In this document: piece after piece, positions 9,390-17,386 of the stretch
Layout: every line of letters starts with the position of its first letter
Numbering within the stretch: the stretch's first letter is position 1
From: Amycolatopsis regifaucium
Lineage (GTDB): Bacteria; Actinomycetota; Actinomycetes; Mycobacteriales; Pseudonocardiaceae
Assembly (NCBI RefSeq): GCF_001613935.1
Contig: NZ_LQCI01000003.1
Location: forward strand, 664,500-728,499
Direction: 5' to 3'
Length of the DNA stretch: 64,000 nt
Notes under the pieces: model-generated
What the model saw: the letters and a program-made list of their open reading frames with translations, nothing else
The model's database searches: none
Told to the model about the DNA's origin: nothing
Program-made: the position numbers and the translations under genes

Positions 9390-10796
9390 ATGCCCGACCG
9401 CCTCTCCGCGCTGGACGCCTCGTTCCTGTACGTGGAAGACCACTCGACCCCGATGCACGTCGGCGGCGTGGCGATCTTCGAACGGCCGCGCGACGGTGTC
9501 ACCTACGAGCAGCTGCTGGACCTGATCGGGCAGCGCCTCTCGTTCCTGCCGCGTTACCGGCAGCGGGTGCTGGAAGTACCCGGTCACCTCGCCCGGCCGG
9601 TGTGGGTCGACGACGTGGATTTCGATCTCCACTACCACGTCCGCCGGTCCGCGCTGCCGCAGCCGGGTTCCGACGGTCAGCTGTTCGATCTCGTGGCCCG
9701 GCTCATGTCGAGGCGGCTCGATCCGGGAAGGCCGCTTTGGGAGGCGTACTTCGTCGAGGGGCTCGCGGGGGACCGCGTCGCGCTGGTGACCAAGACGCAT
9801 CAGTCCGTTGTGGACGGGCTGGGCACCATCGAGCTCGGGCAGCTGATCCTCGACGCCACCCCGCAGGAGCCGGAACCCTTCGAAGACAACTGGCATCCGC
9901 GCCGCGAGCCGAGCCGGACGCAGCTGATCCTCGACGCGGTCGCCGAGACCGTGCAGCGCCCGACCGAACTGGTCGAGAACGTCCGGTCCATCGCCCACGA
10001 CGCCGCCGCGATGGCGGGCAAGGTCACCGAGACGGTCGGCGACGTCGCGTCGGCGCTGAAGACCATGGTCCATCCGGCGCCGTCCGGGCCGCTCAACGTC
10101 CGCACGTCCGGCGGCCGCGTGTTCGCCGTGGTCCGCACGCGGCTGGAGGACTTCCGCAAGGTCCGCGCCGCGCACGGCGGCACGGTCAACGACGTCGTGC
10201 TGGCCGCGATCACCGGCGCGCTGCGGGAATGGCTGCTCTCCCGCGGCTCGCACCTGACCGCGACGACCACGGTGCGCGCGCTGGTCCCGATGGCCGTGCG
10301 TGACGCCGAGACGGCCGAGTACTCGACGCCGGCGCTGGTCGGGAACCAGGTCGACGCCTACCTGATCGACCTCCCGGTCGGCGAGCCGAACGCCGTCCTG
10401 CGGCTGCAGCACATCGGCCACGCGATGGCGGATCACCTCGACTCCGGCCGGTCGGTCGCCGCCCGCGGGCTGCTGACGGTCGGCGGCTTCGCGCCCGCGA
10501 CGCTGCATTCGCTGGGCGCACGGGCCGCCGGATCGATGTCGGGGCGCATCTTCAACGTGCTGATCACGAACTCGCCGGGCCCGCAGGTGCCGCTCTACGC
10601 GGGACAGGCGAAGATGGTGGAGATGTACCCGGTCATGCCGCTGGTGCGCAATCAGGCGCTGGCGATCGGGGTCACCTCGTATCACGGGGGTGTCTACTTC
10701 GGACTGAACGGCGACCGCAAGGCCGTGTCCGATGTGGACCTGCTCGCCGGGATGATCGAGGAATCGTTGGAAGAGCTGAAGGGTGCGCACTGGTGA
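9390..10796 (+). CDS. WS/DGAT-like acyltransferase with altered active-site motif
   Basis: A 468-residue member of the wax ester synthase/acyl-CoA:diacylglycerol acyltransferase family, which makes storage triacylglycerol or wax esters in actinobacteria. The N-terminus (LSALDASFLYVEDHSTPMHVGG) and the C-terminal signature NVLITNSPGPQVPLY are typical, and length is normal. The catalytic HHxxxDG motif here reads HQSVVDG (residues 137-143), so the second His, the presumed catalytic base, is Gln. The protein may be inactive, regulatory, or use other chemistry. It overlaps the next gene (GTGA), an operon seen in M. tuberculosis around Rv3231c-Rv3234c. Start ATG 9390 fits the family. Confidence 0.9.
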   Translation: MPDRLSALDASFLYVEDHSTPMHVGGVAIFERPRDGVTYEQLLDLIGQRLSFLPRYRQRVLEVPGHLARPVWVDDVDFDLHYHVRRSALPQPGSDGQLFDLVARLMSRRLDPGRPLWEAYFVEGLAGDRVALVTKTHQSVVDGLGTIELGQLILDATPQEPEPFEDNWHPRREPSRTQLILDAVAETVQRPTELVENVRSIAHDAAAMAGKVTETVGDVASALKTMVHPAPSGPLNVRTSGGRVFAVVRTRLEDFRKVRAAHGGTVNDVVLAAITGALREWLLSRGSHLTATTTVRALVPMAVRDAETAEYSTPALVGNQVDAYLIDLPVGEPNAVLRLQHIGHAMADHLDSGRSVAARGLLTVGGFAPATLHSLGARAAGSMSGRIFNVLITNSPGPQVPLYAGQAKMVEMYPVMPLVRNQALAIGVTSYHGGVYFGLNGDRKAVSDVDLLAGMIEESLEELKGAHW

Positions 10797-11284
10797 GGGT
10801 CTATCTACCCGGGACGATCGCGATGCTCCGTGATCTCGAAACCGCCGGTGAATTCCGGGCGCGCAGCGGCACCGGGTTCGCGCTGACCCCGGCGTTGCGG
10901 GAGTCCTACGCCAGCGGCTCCGACGAGGAACTCGAGTACGCCGCGCTGCTCGACGCGGCCAGGGCGTCGCTCCGGCTGATCGCGGCCGAGGAGAAGCCCG
11001 AGCCGCGGCGGGTGGTGATCTCGGCCGACGTCGACGACGTCACGCTGCGTCCGGATCTCGACGCCGCCGTCGTCCGGCTGTCCGGGCCGGTGAAGATCGC
11101 CGACGTCGCCGCGATCCACGTCGACGCGGCCGAGGCCGCCGAGTCCGTGCAGGCCGCGGCCGCGGTGATCGACCAGGCCGACCTCGGCGACCCGGACGCG
11201 GAGTTCACCCTCGGCGACGCCGAAGACCACGAACTCGCCTGGTACGCGCCCCAGGAACTCCCTTTCCTGCTCGAACTTCTCTGA
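10793..11284 (+). CDS. Conserved protein, DUF6912-like (Rv3231c type)
   Basis: A 163-residue cytoplasmic protein starting MRVYLPGTIAMLRDL, strongly resembling what I remember of mycobacterial Rv3231c. It is acidic and Ala-rich, with no membrane segments. The conserved blocks are the N-terminal strand (VYLPGT), the segment EELEYAALLDAARASLRLIA, and the ending DHELAWYAPQELPFLLE. The GTG start overlaps the stop of the WS/DGAT-like gene by four bases, implying co-translation. Function is unknown; the constant pairing with a neutral-lipid acyltransferase is the only clue. Confidence 0.8.
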   Translation: MRVYLPGTIAMLRDLETAGEFRARSGTGFALTPALRESYASGSDEELEYAALLDAARASLRLIAAEEKPEPRRVVISADVDDVTLRPDLDAAVVRLSGPVKIADVAAIHVDAAEAAESVQAAAAVIDQADLGDPDAEFTLGDAEDHELAWYAPQELPFLLELL

Positions 11285-11290
11285 TCCTCG

Positions 11291-11350
11291 CGTTTCGTCC
11301 TCTGAATGCGGTCCTTGCCCGCGCAACTACCGCATTCAGAGGACGAAACG
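11291..11350. repeat. Family B palindrome, copy 1
   Basis: Perfect 22-base arms that include TTTCGTCCTCTGAATGCGGT, with asymmetric loop CCTTGCCCGCGCAACT. It lies six bases after a gene end, between convergent genes. Related copies are at 18011, 25693, 36131 and, rearranged, 45437. Confidence 0.95.
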
Positions 11351-11366
11351 CCCCAGGGGAGGGAAG

Positions 11367-12251
11367 CTAGAACCAGGAAGGGCGGGGTACCGGGCGTTCG
11401 GGGCGCCATCCGGTCGCCTCGGTGAGCCGGGTCGAGACGACCCGCTGCGAACGCGCCAGTACCGACATCACGCCCAGCCGGTCCGCCAGCCACTTCGGCA
11501 GCGCGCGTGCTCGCCGGACACCGGCCGCGGCGGCCATCGCCGCGCCGAGTTCCTGTTTCCGCACCGGATCCGCCGCCAGGTTGTAGACGCCGCTCGGTGC
11601 CCGCAGTGCCGCGATCGCCCCCGCCGCCGCGTCGTCCGGGTGGATGGGCGCGGTCCAGTCGGTCCGGCGACCGATGATCAGCGGCGCACCACGCCGCGCG
11701 GCCGCCAGCATCGTCCTGGTCATCGCGTCGTCGCCGACCAGGTTCCCGATCCGCAGCCGGATCGCGGTGCGGCCCTCGGCCGCCAGTTCCGCGACGTTCG
11801 CGTGCGCCACCGTCGAGGACGCGATGTTGTCGCGAAGCGAGAGAGGCGCGTCCTCGTCGAGTTCGCGATCGCCGCCGTCGGCGTAGACGAACGAAATCCC
11901 CTCCTGCACGACGACTCCCACCTCGTCGACCTGGCGAACGGCGGCCGCGAGCGTCCTGCTGCCCTCGATCCGCACGCGGTCGTTCTCCGCCCAGCCGGAC
12001 GGCCTCATCGCCCGGCGAGCGTCCGGGATCCGGGTCGCGACGTTGACCACCGCGTCGTGCCCGCGCAGCGCCGCGGCCAGGGAATCGACGTCGAACAACG
12101 AGCCCGTCACCGGTTTCGCACCGGTCGCGCGCACGGCCGCGACCCGGTCCTCGCCGCGGGCCAGCCCGCTCACCTCGTGGCCCTCGGCCAGCAGACGCCG
12201 CACCAGCGGCCGTCCCAGCACGCCCGTCGCCCCGATCACCATCACGCGCAT
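11367..12251 (-). CDS. NAD(P)-binding epimerase/NmrA-like protein
   Basis: A 294-residue atypical short-chain dehydrogenase. The N-terminal Rossmann fold begins MRVMVIGATGVLGRPLVRRL (GxxGxxG), and the body resembles NAD-dependent epimerases (DSLAAALRGHDAVVNVAT, then VVQEGISFVYADGG). The usual YxxxK is not obvious, so it may bind NAD(P) without classic epimerase chemistry. ATG 12251 is preceded by AGGAGG at ideal spacing, so the earlier in-frame start is unlikely. The upstream lipoprotein gene is on the same strand, 60 bases away. Substrate unknown. Confidence 0.82.
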   Translation of the reverse strand: MRVMVIGATGVLGRPLVRRLLAEGHEVSGLARGEDRVAAVRATGAKPVTGSLFDVDSLAAALRGHDAVVNVATRIPDARRAMRPSGWAENDRVRIEGSRTLAAAVRQVDEVGVVVQEGISFVYADGGDRELDEDAPLSLRDNIASSTVAHANVAELAAEGRTAIRLRIGNLVGDDAMTRTMLAAARRGAPLIIGRRTDWTAPIHPDDAAAGAIAALRAPSGVYNLAADPVRKQELGAAMAAAAGVRRARALPKWLADRLGVMSVLARSQRVVSTRLTEATGWRPERPVPRPSWF

Positions 12252-12311
12252 GTTCGTCCTCCTGTTCGCCTTCACGATGGGGACGGGACGCGCGCGAGGA
12301 ACGTGACAAGG

Positions 12312-13106
12312 TCAACCGCCCGGGAGCTCGCCGATCTGGTCCGGCGGCGGTGCCTGGATATCGGCCTGCGTGCCCCACTCGGTGTAGCGCGTGACGATCC
12401 GGGCCATCGCGCTGTCCGGGGCCCCCGAAGCGGCGAGGACGGGGGCGAGGTCGAGCATCACCTGCAGCGGCCTGCGCGCGTCGTCGAGCCAAAGTTCCAT
12501 GGGGAGCTTCCCGAGCTTGCCGCCCAGCTCCCCGACGGCCTCGGCCGACAACCCCGCGGGCAGATCGCCGCCCAGCGCGGCCACGTCGATGTCCAACCGG
12601 TAGCGCTCGGCGGACGCGCCGTCGAGTTCGGTGCGCCCGGACTCGATGAGGGTGCCCGCGCGCCGGACCTGGTCGAGCGCGCGACCGGGATCGTTCTGCT
12701 TCGCCAGCTGGTCGATACTGCCCCCGGCGACCTGTGAGAACGGGTCCGCGCCGTCGGCGGACACCTTGACCCACGGCTTGCCGCCGGGAACGTCCTCACG
12801 GGCGCTTTCGGGCACCTTGGCGAAGACGATCTTGTCGACCAGGCGGAGTTCGAGCGGTTCGCCGAGGAAGTCCGTGGTCATGGCCAGCGCGGTACCCGCT
12901 CGCGCGACCCGGGCCTGCCCTTGGCTCTTCGAGCGCATCGCCCCCGCGGTGACGTCCGTGGCGAACTTCGCGGCCTTGCCGTCGATGGCGGACGTGGTCC
13001 CGTCCGCGAGAGCGCGGGCGTCGGCGAACGCGACGGTTTCGCCGTCACAAGCGCCGAGCAGCGCACCGAGTACGAACACGACGGTGGACAGGGCCGTTCT
13101 CCGCAT
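12312..13106 (-). CDS. Lipoprotein 1 of a tandem trio (LppX/LprG-like)
   Basis: A 264-residue secreted lipoprotein with lipobox LLGAC (Cys 20). The body has the layout of the LppX/LprAFG class: small-residue and charged N-terminal helix, repeated strand pairs (ALAMTTDFLGEPLELRLVDKIVFAKV), a W-containing segment KPWVKVSADGADPFSQ, and YRLDIDVAAL near the end. It finishes with EWGTQADIQAPPPDQIG, a tail shared by the next two genes. In mycobacteria such proteins carry lipids across the envelope; that role is inferred here. Three paralogs lie in a row on this strand between 12312 and 14850. Confidence 0.82.
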   Translation of the reverse strand: MRRTALSTVVFVLGALLGACDGETVAFADARALADGTTSAIDGKAAKFATDVTAGAMRSKSQGQARVARAGTALAMTTDFLGEPLELRLVDKIVFAKVPESAREDVPGGKPWVKVSADGADPFSQVAGGSIDQLAKQNDPGRALDQVRRAGTLIESGRTELDGASAERYRLDIDVAALGGDLPAGLSAEAVGELGGKLGKLPMELWLDDARRPLQVMLDLAPVLAASGAPDSAMARIVTRYTEWGTQADIQAPPPDQIGELPGG

Positions 13107-13178
13107 GAGGACCTGCTTTCAAGTGCGGGTACCCAAGCGAAACACAGCCGCGGGCCGCCCCCCGATCGGGGGAACGGC

Positions 13179-13859
13179 TCAGCGGCTGTCGCCGATCGCC
13201 TCGGGCGGCGGCGCGATGATCACCACGTCCGAGGCCCAGCTGTCGTAGTTGACCGTGGACTTGCCGAGGGTGACCCGCACCGGGCGCTGCTCGGCGTCGA
13301 GCCACATTTCGGCGGGCGCGCCGCCGAGGTCGAGGACGTAATGTGTGGCGGCCGTGCCGTTCACGTCGGCCTGCTCGGATTTGACGACCTTGCCGGACTT
13401 CGAGATCCGGTCGATCGTGCGCGTCGGATCCATCGTCTCGACGACTTTCGTCATCAGCTCGCCGTTGGCCGCGGAGACCGCGTCCTTGCCGCCGGCGGTG
13501 ATCTTGACCCATTCCTTGCCGGTCTTGACTTCCTGGAGCTGCGCGTCGGACAGGTGGTAGTAGAGGACGCCGTCGGCGAAGATCAGGTCCCGTTTCTCAC
13601 CGCCGATCTCGGCGACCATGGAGAACTTGCTGTTCGGTCCTTCGTAGAGCCCGGAACTGGTCACCACGACCTTGCGGCCGTCCTCCGCGGTGGTCTCCAG
13701 CGCCACTTTCGACGAGCGGGCCTTCTGCGTGCCGGCGGCGGCGACCGAGGCCAGCTGAGCAGCGTCAGTGGCCGGCTTCGCCACCGGTTTCTCTTCCCCG
13801 GAACAACCGCCCAGCAGCAAGATGGCGGTACAGACGGCGGCGAATCCGGTGGCACGCAT
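13179..13859 (-). CDS. Lipoprotein 2 of a tandem trio
   Basis: A 226-residue lipoprotein with lipobox LLGGC (Cys 19). Shared features with its neighbours are the QKARSSKVALET segment, KEWVKITAGG, DPTRTIDRISKSGKVVKSEQ, a predicted strand AEMWLDAEQRPVRVTL, and the tail VIIAPPPEAIGD. It is the shortest of the three. The LppX/LprAFG-like class is inferred from layout, not strong motif identity. Its stop is 72 bases before the start of lipoprotein 1 on the same strand, so co-transcription is plausible. Confidence 0.82.
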   Translation of the reverse strand: MRATGFAAVCTAILLLGGCSGEEKPVAKPATDAAQLASVAAAGTQKARSSKVALETTAEDGRKVVVTSSGLYEGPNSKFSMVAEIGGEKRDLIFADGVLYYHLSDAQLQEVKTGKEWVKITAGGKDAVSAANGELMTKVVETMDPTRTIDRISKSGKVVKSEQADVNGTAATHYVLDLGGAPAEMWLDAEQRPVRVTLGKSTVNYDSWASDVVIIAPPPEAIGDSR

Positions 13860-13913
13860 AGGACTCCCTCGGGTGAATGGTCTGTACCACCACCGTAGCC
13901 AGAGAACGGCGGC

Positions 13914-13964
13914 GCGTGAAGGCCCCCTTCCCTTGGTCGAGCCGAGGGAAGGGGGCCTTCACGC
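13914..13964 (-). terminator. Family A palindrome between lipoproteins 2 and 3
   Basis: Perfect 20-base arms GCGTGAAGGCCCCCTTCCCT and their complement, with an 11-base loop. It lies just after the stop of lipoprotein 3 (13975) on the minus strand, so it probably terminates that gene and separates it from lipoprotein 2. Confidence 0.85.
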
Positions 13965-13974
13965 GGAGCAGGGG

Positions 13975-14850
13975 CTAGCTACCTGCCCTCTTCCTCATTT
14001 CGGTGTAGTCGCCCACCTCGTCGGCCGGTGGCGGAGTGACCTCCACCGGCACGCCCCAGTCGCTGTAGGTGTAGGTCGACTTGACCTCGCCCTCAATGGC
14101 GCTGCCGGCCGACTTCAGGAACGAGGTCAGGTCCATGGTCAGCTTCAGCGGAAGCTGCTCGGCGTTGAACCACATTTCCGCGGGGACCCGCAAATCCTTG
14201 CCCTCGAGCCGCTTCTCGATCTTCGCCCGTTGGTCGGCGGGGACATCGTCGCCGAGGAACAGGGCGATCTGCTTCTTGACGTCGTATTCCACGAAATAGT
14301 GGTTCACCGGCACGCCGTTCAGCTGGGTCTGCTCCGAGCGGACGATTCGGCCGGTCTTCTCGATCAGCTCCAGCTGCTTCGCCGGGTCGCCCATCTCGAA
14401 CGACTTCACCATGGCCTTCCCGAAAGCCTTGGTCTGGGGGTCATCGCTGTCCAGGTCGACCGCTCCCCAGTTCTTGTCCGTCTTGAGCTCGGCTTTTTCG
14501 GAAGGATCGAGCTTGAGGAACAGCGTCCGGTTCACCAGGCGCAGGGTGCCCGGTTCGCCGTCGATGGTCATGTTCGCCTCGATCTTCGAGGCGGGGCCGT
14601 CGTAGAACGCCGTCAAGGTGCCCGTGACCTTCGAGGTGCCGAGCGCGCCGTCGATGGTCGTCTTGGAGGACTTGGTCTTCGCTGTGCCCTGCTTCGCGGC
14701 CTCGACCAGGCCGAGCGCGTCGGTGAACGGGGTGGCCAGCGCCAGCTCGCCGCCCTTGTTCTCGCCAGTCGCGCTCGGGCGGGCGCCGCAGCCGGTGACC
14801 ACGAGGGCCAGTGCCGCGGCCACCGCGGCGAGCTTGGTTACGCGTTTCAA
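13975..14850 (-). CDS. Lipoprotein 3 of a tandem trio
   Basis: A 291-residue lipoprotein with lipobox VVTGC (Cys 21). It is the longest of the trio. The core AKTKSSKTTIDGALGTSKVTGTL, the W segment KNWGAVDLDSDDP, RIVRSEQTQLNGVPVNHYFVEYDV, and the tail VPVEVTPPPADEVGDY align by eye with lipoproteins 1 and 2. An extra segment, FLGDDVPADQRAKIEKRLEGKDLRVPAEMWF, is inserted before the last strands. A lipid-carrying or ligand-binding envelope role is inferred from the LppX/LprG-like shape. The gene lies 60 bases downstream of rsgA on the same strand. Confidence 0.82.
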   Translation of the reverse strand: MKRVTKLAAVAAALALVVTGCGARPSATGENKGGELALATPFTDALGLVEAAKQGTAKTKSSKTTIDGALGTSKVTGTLTAFYDGPASKIEANMTIDGEPGTLRLVNRTLFLKLDPSEKAELKTDKNWGAVDLDSDDPQTKAFGKAMVKSFEMGDPAKQLELIEKTGRIVRSEQTQLNGVPVNHYFVEYDVKKQIALFLGDDVPADQRAKIEKRLEGKDLRVPAEMWFNAEQLPLKLTMDLTSFLKSAGSAIEGEVKSTYTYSDWGVPVEVTPPPADEVGDYTEMRKRAGS

Positions 14851-14910
14851 CGTTGAACCCCCAGAGAGTTGATCTAATCCGAACGGAGTATCGCACCAGC
14901 GCGGATTTAG

Positions 14911-15921
14911 TTACCGCTCGTCGTCATGTCCGGCCCGCGAGCCCAAAAGGCGACGCAAGGAGCCCAGCCGCTCCGGGCTGGCGTGACCCTCGGTGACCAC
15001 GTCGTCGAGCGCGCAGTCCGGATCCGACGGCGGTCCGAGGTGACCACAGCCGGAGGGGCATTCCTCGGCCGCCTCGGCGAACTCCTCGAACGCGAGCACG
15101 ATGTCGTCCGCGGTCACGTGGGCGAGACCGAACGAGCGGATGCCGGGGGTGTCGACGACCCAGCCGCCGCCGGGCAGCGGGAGCGCGACGGCCGCGACCG
15201 ACGTGTGCCTGCCCTTGCCGACCGCGCTGACCACCCCGGTCGCCAGTCCGGCGTCCGGCACCAGCCGGTTGACCAAAGTGGACTTCCCGACCCCGGAATG
15301 CCCGACCAGCGCGGTGACCCGGTCCTTGAGCCGTCCGGCCAGTTCGTCGGGGTCCTCGTCGTGCCGGGTGACCACGGCCGGGATGTCGAGACCCGCGTAA
15401 CCGGCGAGGAGTTCGTCCGGGCTCGCGAGGTCTGCCTTCGTCAGGCACAGGACGGGCTCGAGTCCGCCGGCGTAGCAGGCGACGAGACAGCGGTCGATGA
15501 AGCCGGTGCGCGGCGGGGGATCGGCCAGCGCGGTCACGATCAGCAACTGTTCGGCGTTGGCGACGACCACCCGTTCGTAGGGATCGGTGTCGTCCGCGGT
15601 CCGGCGGAGCACGCTGGAGCGTTCATCCACCCGGATGATCCGGGCGAGGGTGTCCGGCTTGCCGCTCACGTCGCCGACGATGCCGACGGTGTCGCCGACG
15701 ACGACCGAGACCCTGCCCATCTCGCGGGCCCGCATCGCGGTGACGACCCGATCCGGATCCGAGTCGATCGCGCAGGTCCAGCGCCCGCGGTCCTTCCCGA
15801 TGACCATCGCGGTGGAGGCGTCGGCGTGCTCGGGACGGCGTTTGCTGCGCGGTCTGGTGCCCTTGCCGGGACGGATCCGCACATCGGATTCGTCCAGCCT
15901 GCGCCAGTCCTTGCCCGACAA
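14911..15921 (-). CDS. rsgA: Ribosome small-subunit GTPase RsgA
   Basis: RsgA is a circularly permuted GTPase that checks late 30S maturation. The 336-residue product has an N-terminal OB-fold, then G4 (TKAD), G1 (GHSGVGKST), G2 (GKGRHTS) and G3 (DTPG) in permuted order. A C-terminal Zn-binding part (CPSGCGHLGPPSDPDCALDD) has Cys/His as expected. I chose TTG 15921 because AGGAGG lies six bases upstream and the typical actinobacterial N-terminus (GKDWRRLDESDVRIRPGKG) begins there; an ATG at 15963 would add 14 non-conserved residues. In mycobacteria aroA sits directly upstream; here it does not. Confidence 0.93.
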   Translation of the reverse strand: MSGKDWRRLDESDVRIRPGKGTRPRSKRRPEHADASTAMVIGKDRGRWTCAIDSDPDRVVTAMRAREMGRVSVVVGDTVGIVGDVSGKPDTLARIIRVDERSSVLRRTADDTDPYERVVVANAEQLLIVTALADPPPRTGFIDRCLVACYAGGLEPVLCLTKADLASPDELLAGYAGLDIPAVVTRHDEDPDELAGRLKDRVTALVGHSGVGKSTLVNRLVPDAGLATGVVSAVGKGRHTSVAAVALPLPGGGWVVDTPGIRSFGLAHVTADDIVLAFEEFAEAAEECPSGCGHLGPPSDPDCALDDVVTEGHASPERLGSLRRLLGSRAGHDDER

Positions 15922-16022
15922 ACCGCCTCCTGCTCTTCGAACACCGCGGAAGAATGATCCCATGCCGCTCGCGATCGCTTGGCGAGCGTGTAACGATGGC
16001 TGTTCGACGAGGAGGTTTTCGC

Positions 16023-16781
16023 ATGTGCGGGCGCTATGCCGCCACGAAGGACCCCGCCGCGCTGATCGACGAGTTCGCCGCGGTGGACCTGACCGAAGGC
16101 CGGGTGCGGACCGATCACAACGTGGCGCCGACCAAGGAGGTCGCCACCGTGGTGCAGCGGCATCCCCGGGACGCCGACGGCGCGGTGCTCGAGGACGAAC
16201 CGGCCGTCCGGTCGCTGCGGATGATGCGCTGGGGCCTGGTCCCGTTCTGGGCGAAGGATCCGGGCGTCGGCTCGAAGATGATCAACACGCGCGCCGAGAC
16301 GGCCAAGGAGAAGCCGTCCTTCAAGAAGGCGGTCTCTTCGCGGCGTTGTCTGGTCCCCGCGGACGGCTGGTACGAGTGGCGCCGCGACGGCAAGGAGAAG
16401 CAGCCCTTCTTCATGACAGGTCCCGATGACGCTTCGCTCGCCTTCGCCGGTATCTGGGAAACCTGGCGGCCGAAGGACGACAAGGACGCGGACCCGCTGA
16501 TCACCTTCTCGGTGATCACCACGGACTCGGTCGGCAGGCTCACCGACATCCACCACCGCATGCCGCTGCTGATGCCGCGCGAGAAGTGGGACACCTGGCT
16601 CGACCCCGACCTGTCCGACGTCACCGACCTGCTCGTCCCGCCGTCGGCGGAGCTGGTCGACACGATCGAGCTGCGGCCGGTGTCCAGTCTGGTCAACAAC
16701 GTCCGCAACAACGGGCCGGAGCTGCTCGACCGCGTCGAACCCGCCGCCGACAGCGCGCTTTTCGATCTGCCGAACTCATGA
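16023..16781 (+). CDS. SRAP-family abasic-site shielding protein (YedK/HMCES)
   Basis: A 252-residue SOS response-associated peptidase-like protein. Family members crosslink through the N-terminal Cys2 to abasic sites in single-stranded DNA, protecting them during replication. Cys2 (MCGRYA), the conserved Asn in INTRAET, Glu in GWYEWRRDGKEKQPFF, and His in DIHHRMPLLMP are all present. ATG 16023 is fixed because Cys2 must be exposed; a start at 15954 would bury it. AGGAGG (16009-16014) precedes it. The stop overlaps the next start (ATGA). It is divergent from rsgA. Confidence 0.93.
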   Translation: MCGRYAATKDPAALIDEFAAVDLTEGRVRTDHNVAPTKEVATVVQRHPRDADGAVLEDEPAVRSLRMMRWGLVPFWAKDPGVGSKMINTRAETAKEKPSFKKAVSSRRCLVPADGWYEWRRDGKEKQPFFMTGPDDASLAFAGIWETWRPKDDKDADPLITFSVITTDSVGRLTDIHHRMPLLMPREKWDTWLDPDLSDVTDLLVPPSAELVDTIELRPVSSLVNNVRNNGPELLDRVEPAADSALFDLPNS

Positions 16782-17386
16782 CGAAACTGGAGATCGACAC
16801 CGCCTACGGTCCCGCGCGGGCCGAGCTGCACTGTGCCGAGGAGGGAATCGCGGTCCTGATGCTCGGCCACGGCGCGGGTGGCGGGATCGGCGCGAAGGAC
16901 CTGGTCGCGGTCACACGGGCGGCGCAGGCCGCCGGCGTGCACGTCGCGCTCGTCGAGCAGCCGTACCGGGTGGCCGGCCGCCGCGCGCCCGCCCCGGCCA
17001 CGCAGCTGGACACCGCCTGGCTCACCGTGGCCGACGAGATCTCCGCCCGGTTCGACGCTCTCCCCATCGTGTTCGGCGGCCGGTCCTCCGGGGCGCGGGT
17101 CGCCTGCCGGACGGCCGCGGCGGGGCAGGCGGTGGCGGTGCTCTGCCTGGCCTTCCCCGAGCATCCGCCGGGGAAGCCGGAGAAGACCCGGCAGGCCGAG
17201 CTGGACGCCGTCGAGGCGCCGACCCTGGTGATCCAGGGCGAACGTGACCCCTTCGGCTTGCCCAAGGGCGGCCCGCATCACGAGATCGTGGTGCTCAAGG
17301 GCGACCACAACCTCAGCGCCGACCTCGAAGGCGTGTCACGCGCGGCCGCCGAGTGGCTCGAGCGTGTGCTGCGGCCGCTCACCTGA
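16778..17386 (+). CDS. Alpha/beta-hydrolase, KANL3/TEX30-like
   Basis: A 202-residue compact alpha/beta hydrolase. The oxyanion and first-strand region is VLMLGHGAGGG, the nucleophile elbow is GGRSSGARVA (G-x-S-x-G), an acid-strand Asp lies in IQGERDPFG, and the His is in LKGDHNLS, so the triad looks complete. There is no signal peptide. Substrate unknown. It is translationally coupled to the SRAP gene upstream (ATGA). Its last 51 bases overlap the end of the convergent membrane protein gene. Confidence 0.85.
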   Translation: MTKLEIDTAYGPARAELHCAEEGIAVLMLGHGAGGGIGAKDLVAVTRAAQAAGVHVALVEQPYRVAGRRAPAPATQLDTAWLTVADEISARFDALPIVFGGRSSGARVACRTAAAGQAVAVLCLAFPEHPPGKPEKTRQAELDAVEAPTLVIQGERDPFGLPKGGPHHEIVVLKGDHNLSADLEGVSRAAAEWLERVLRPLT

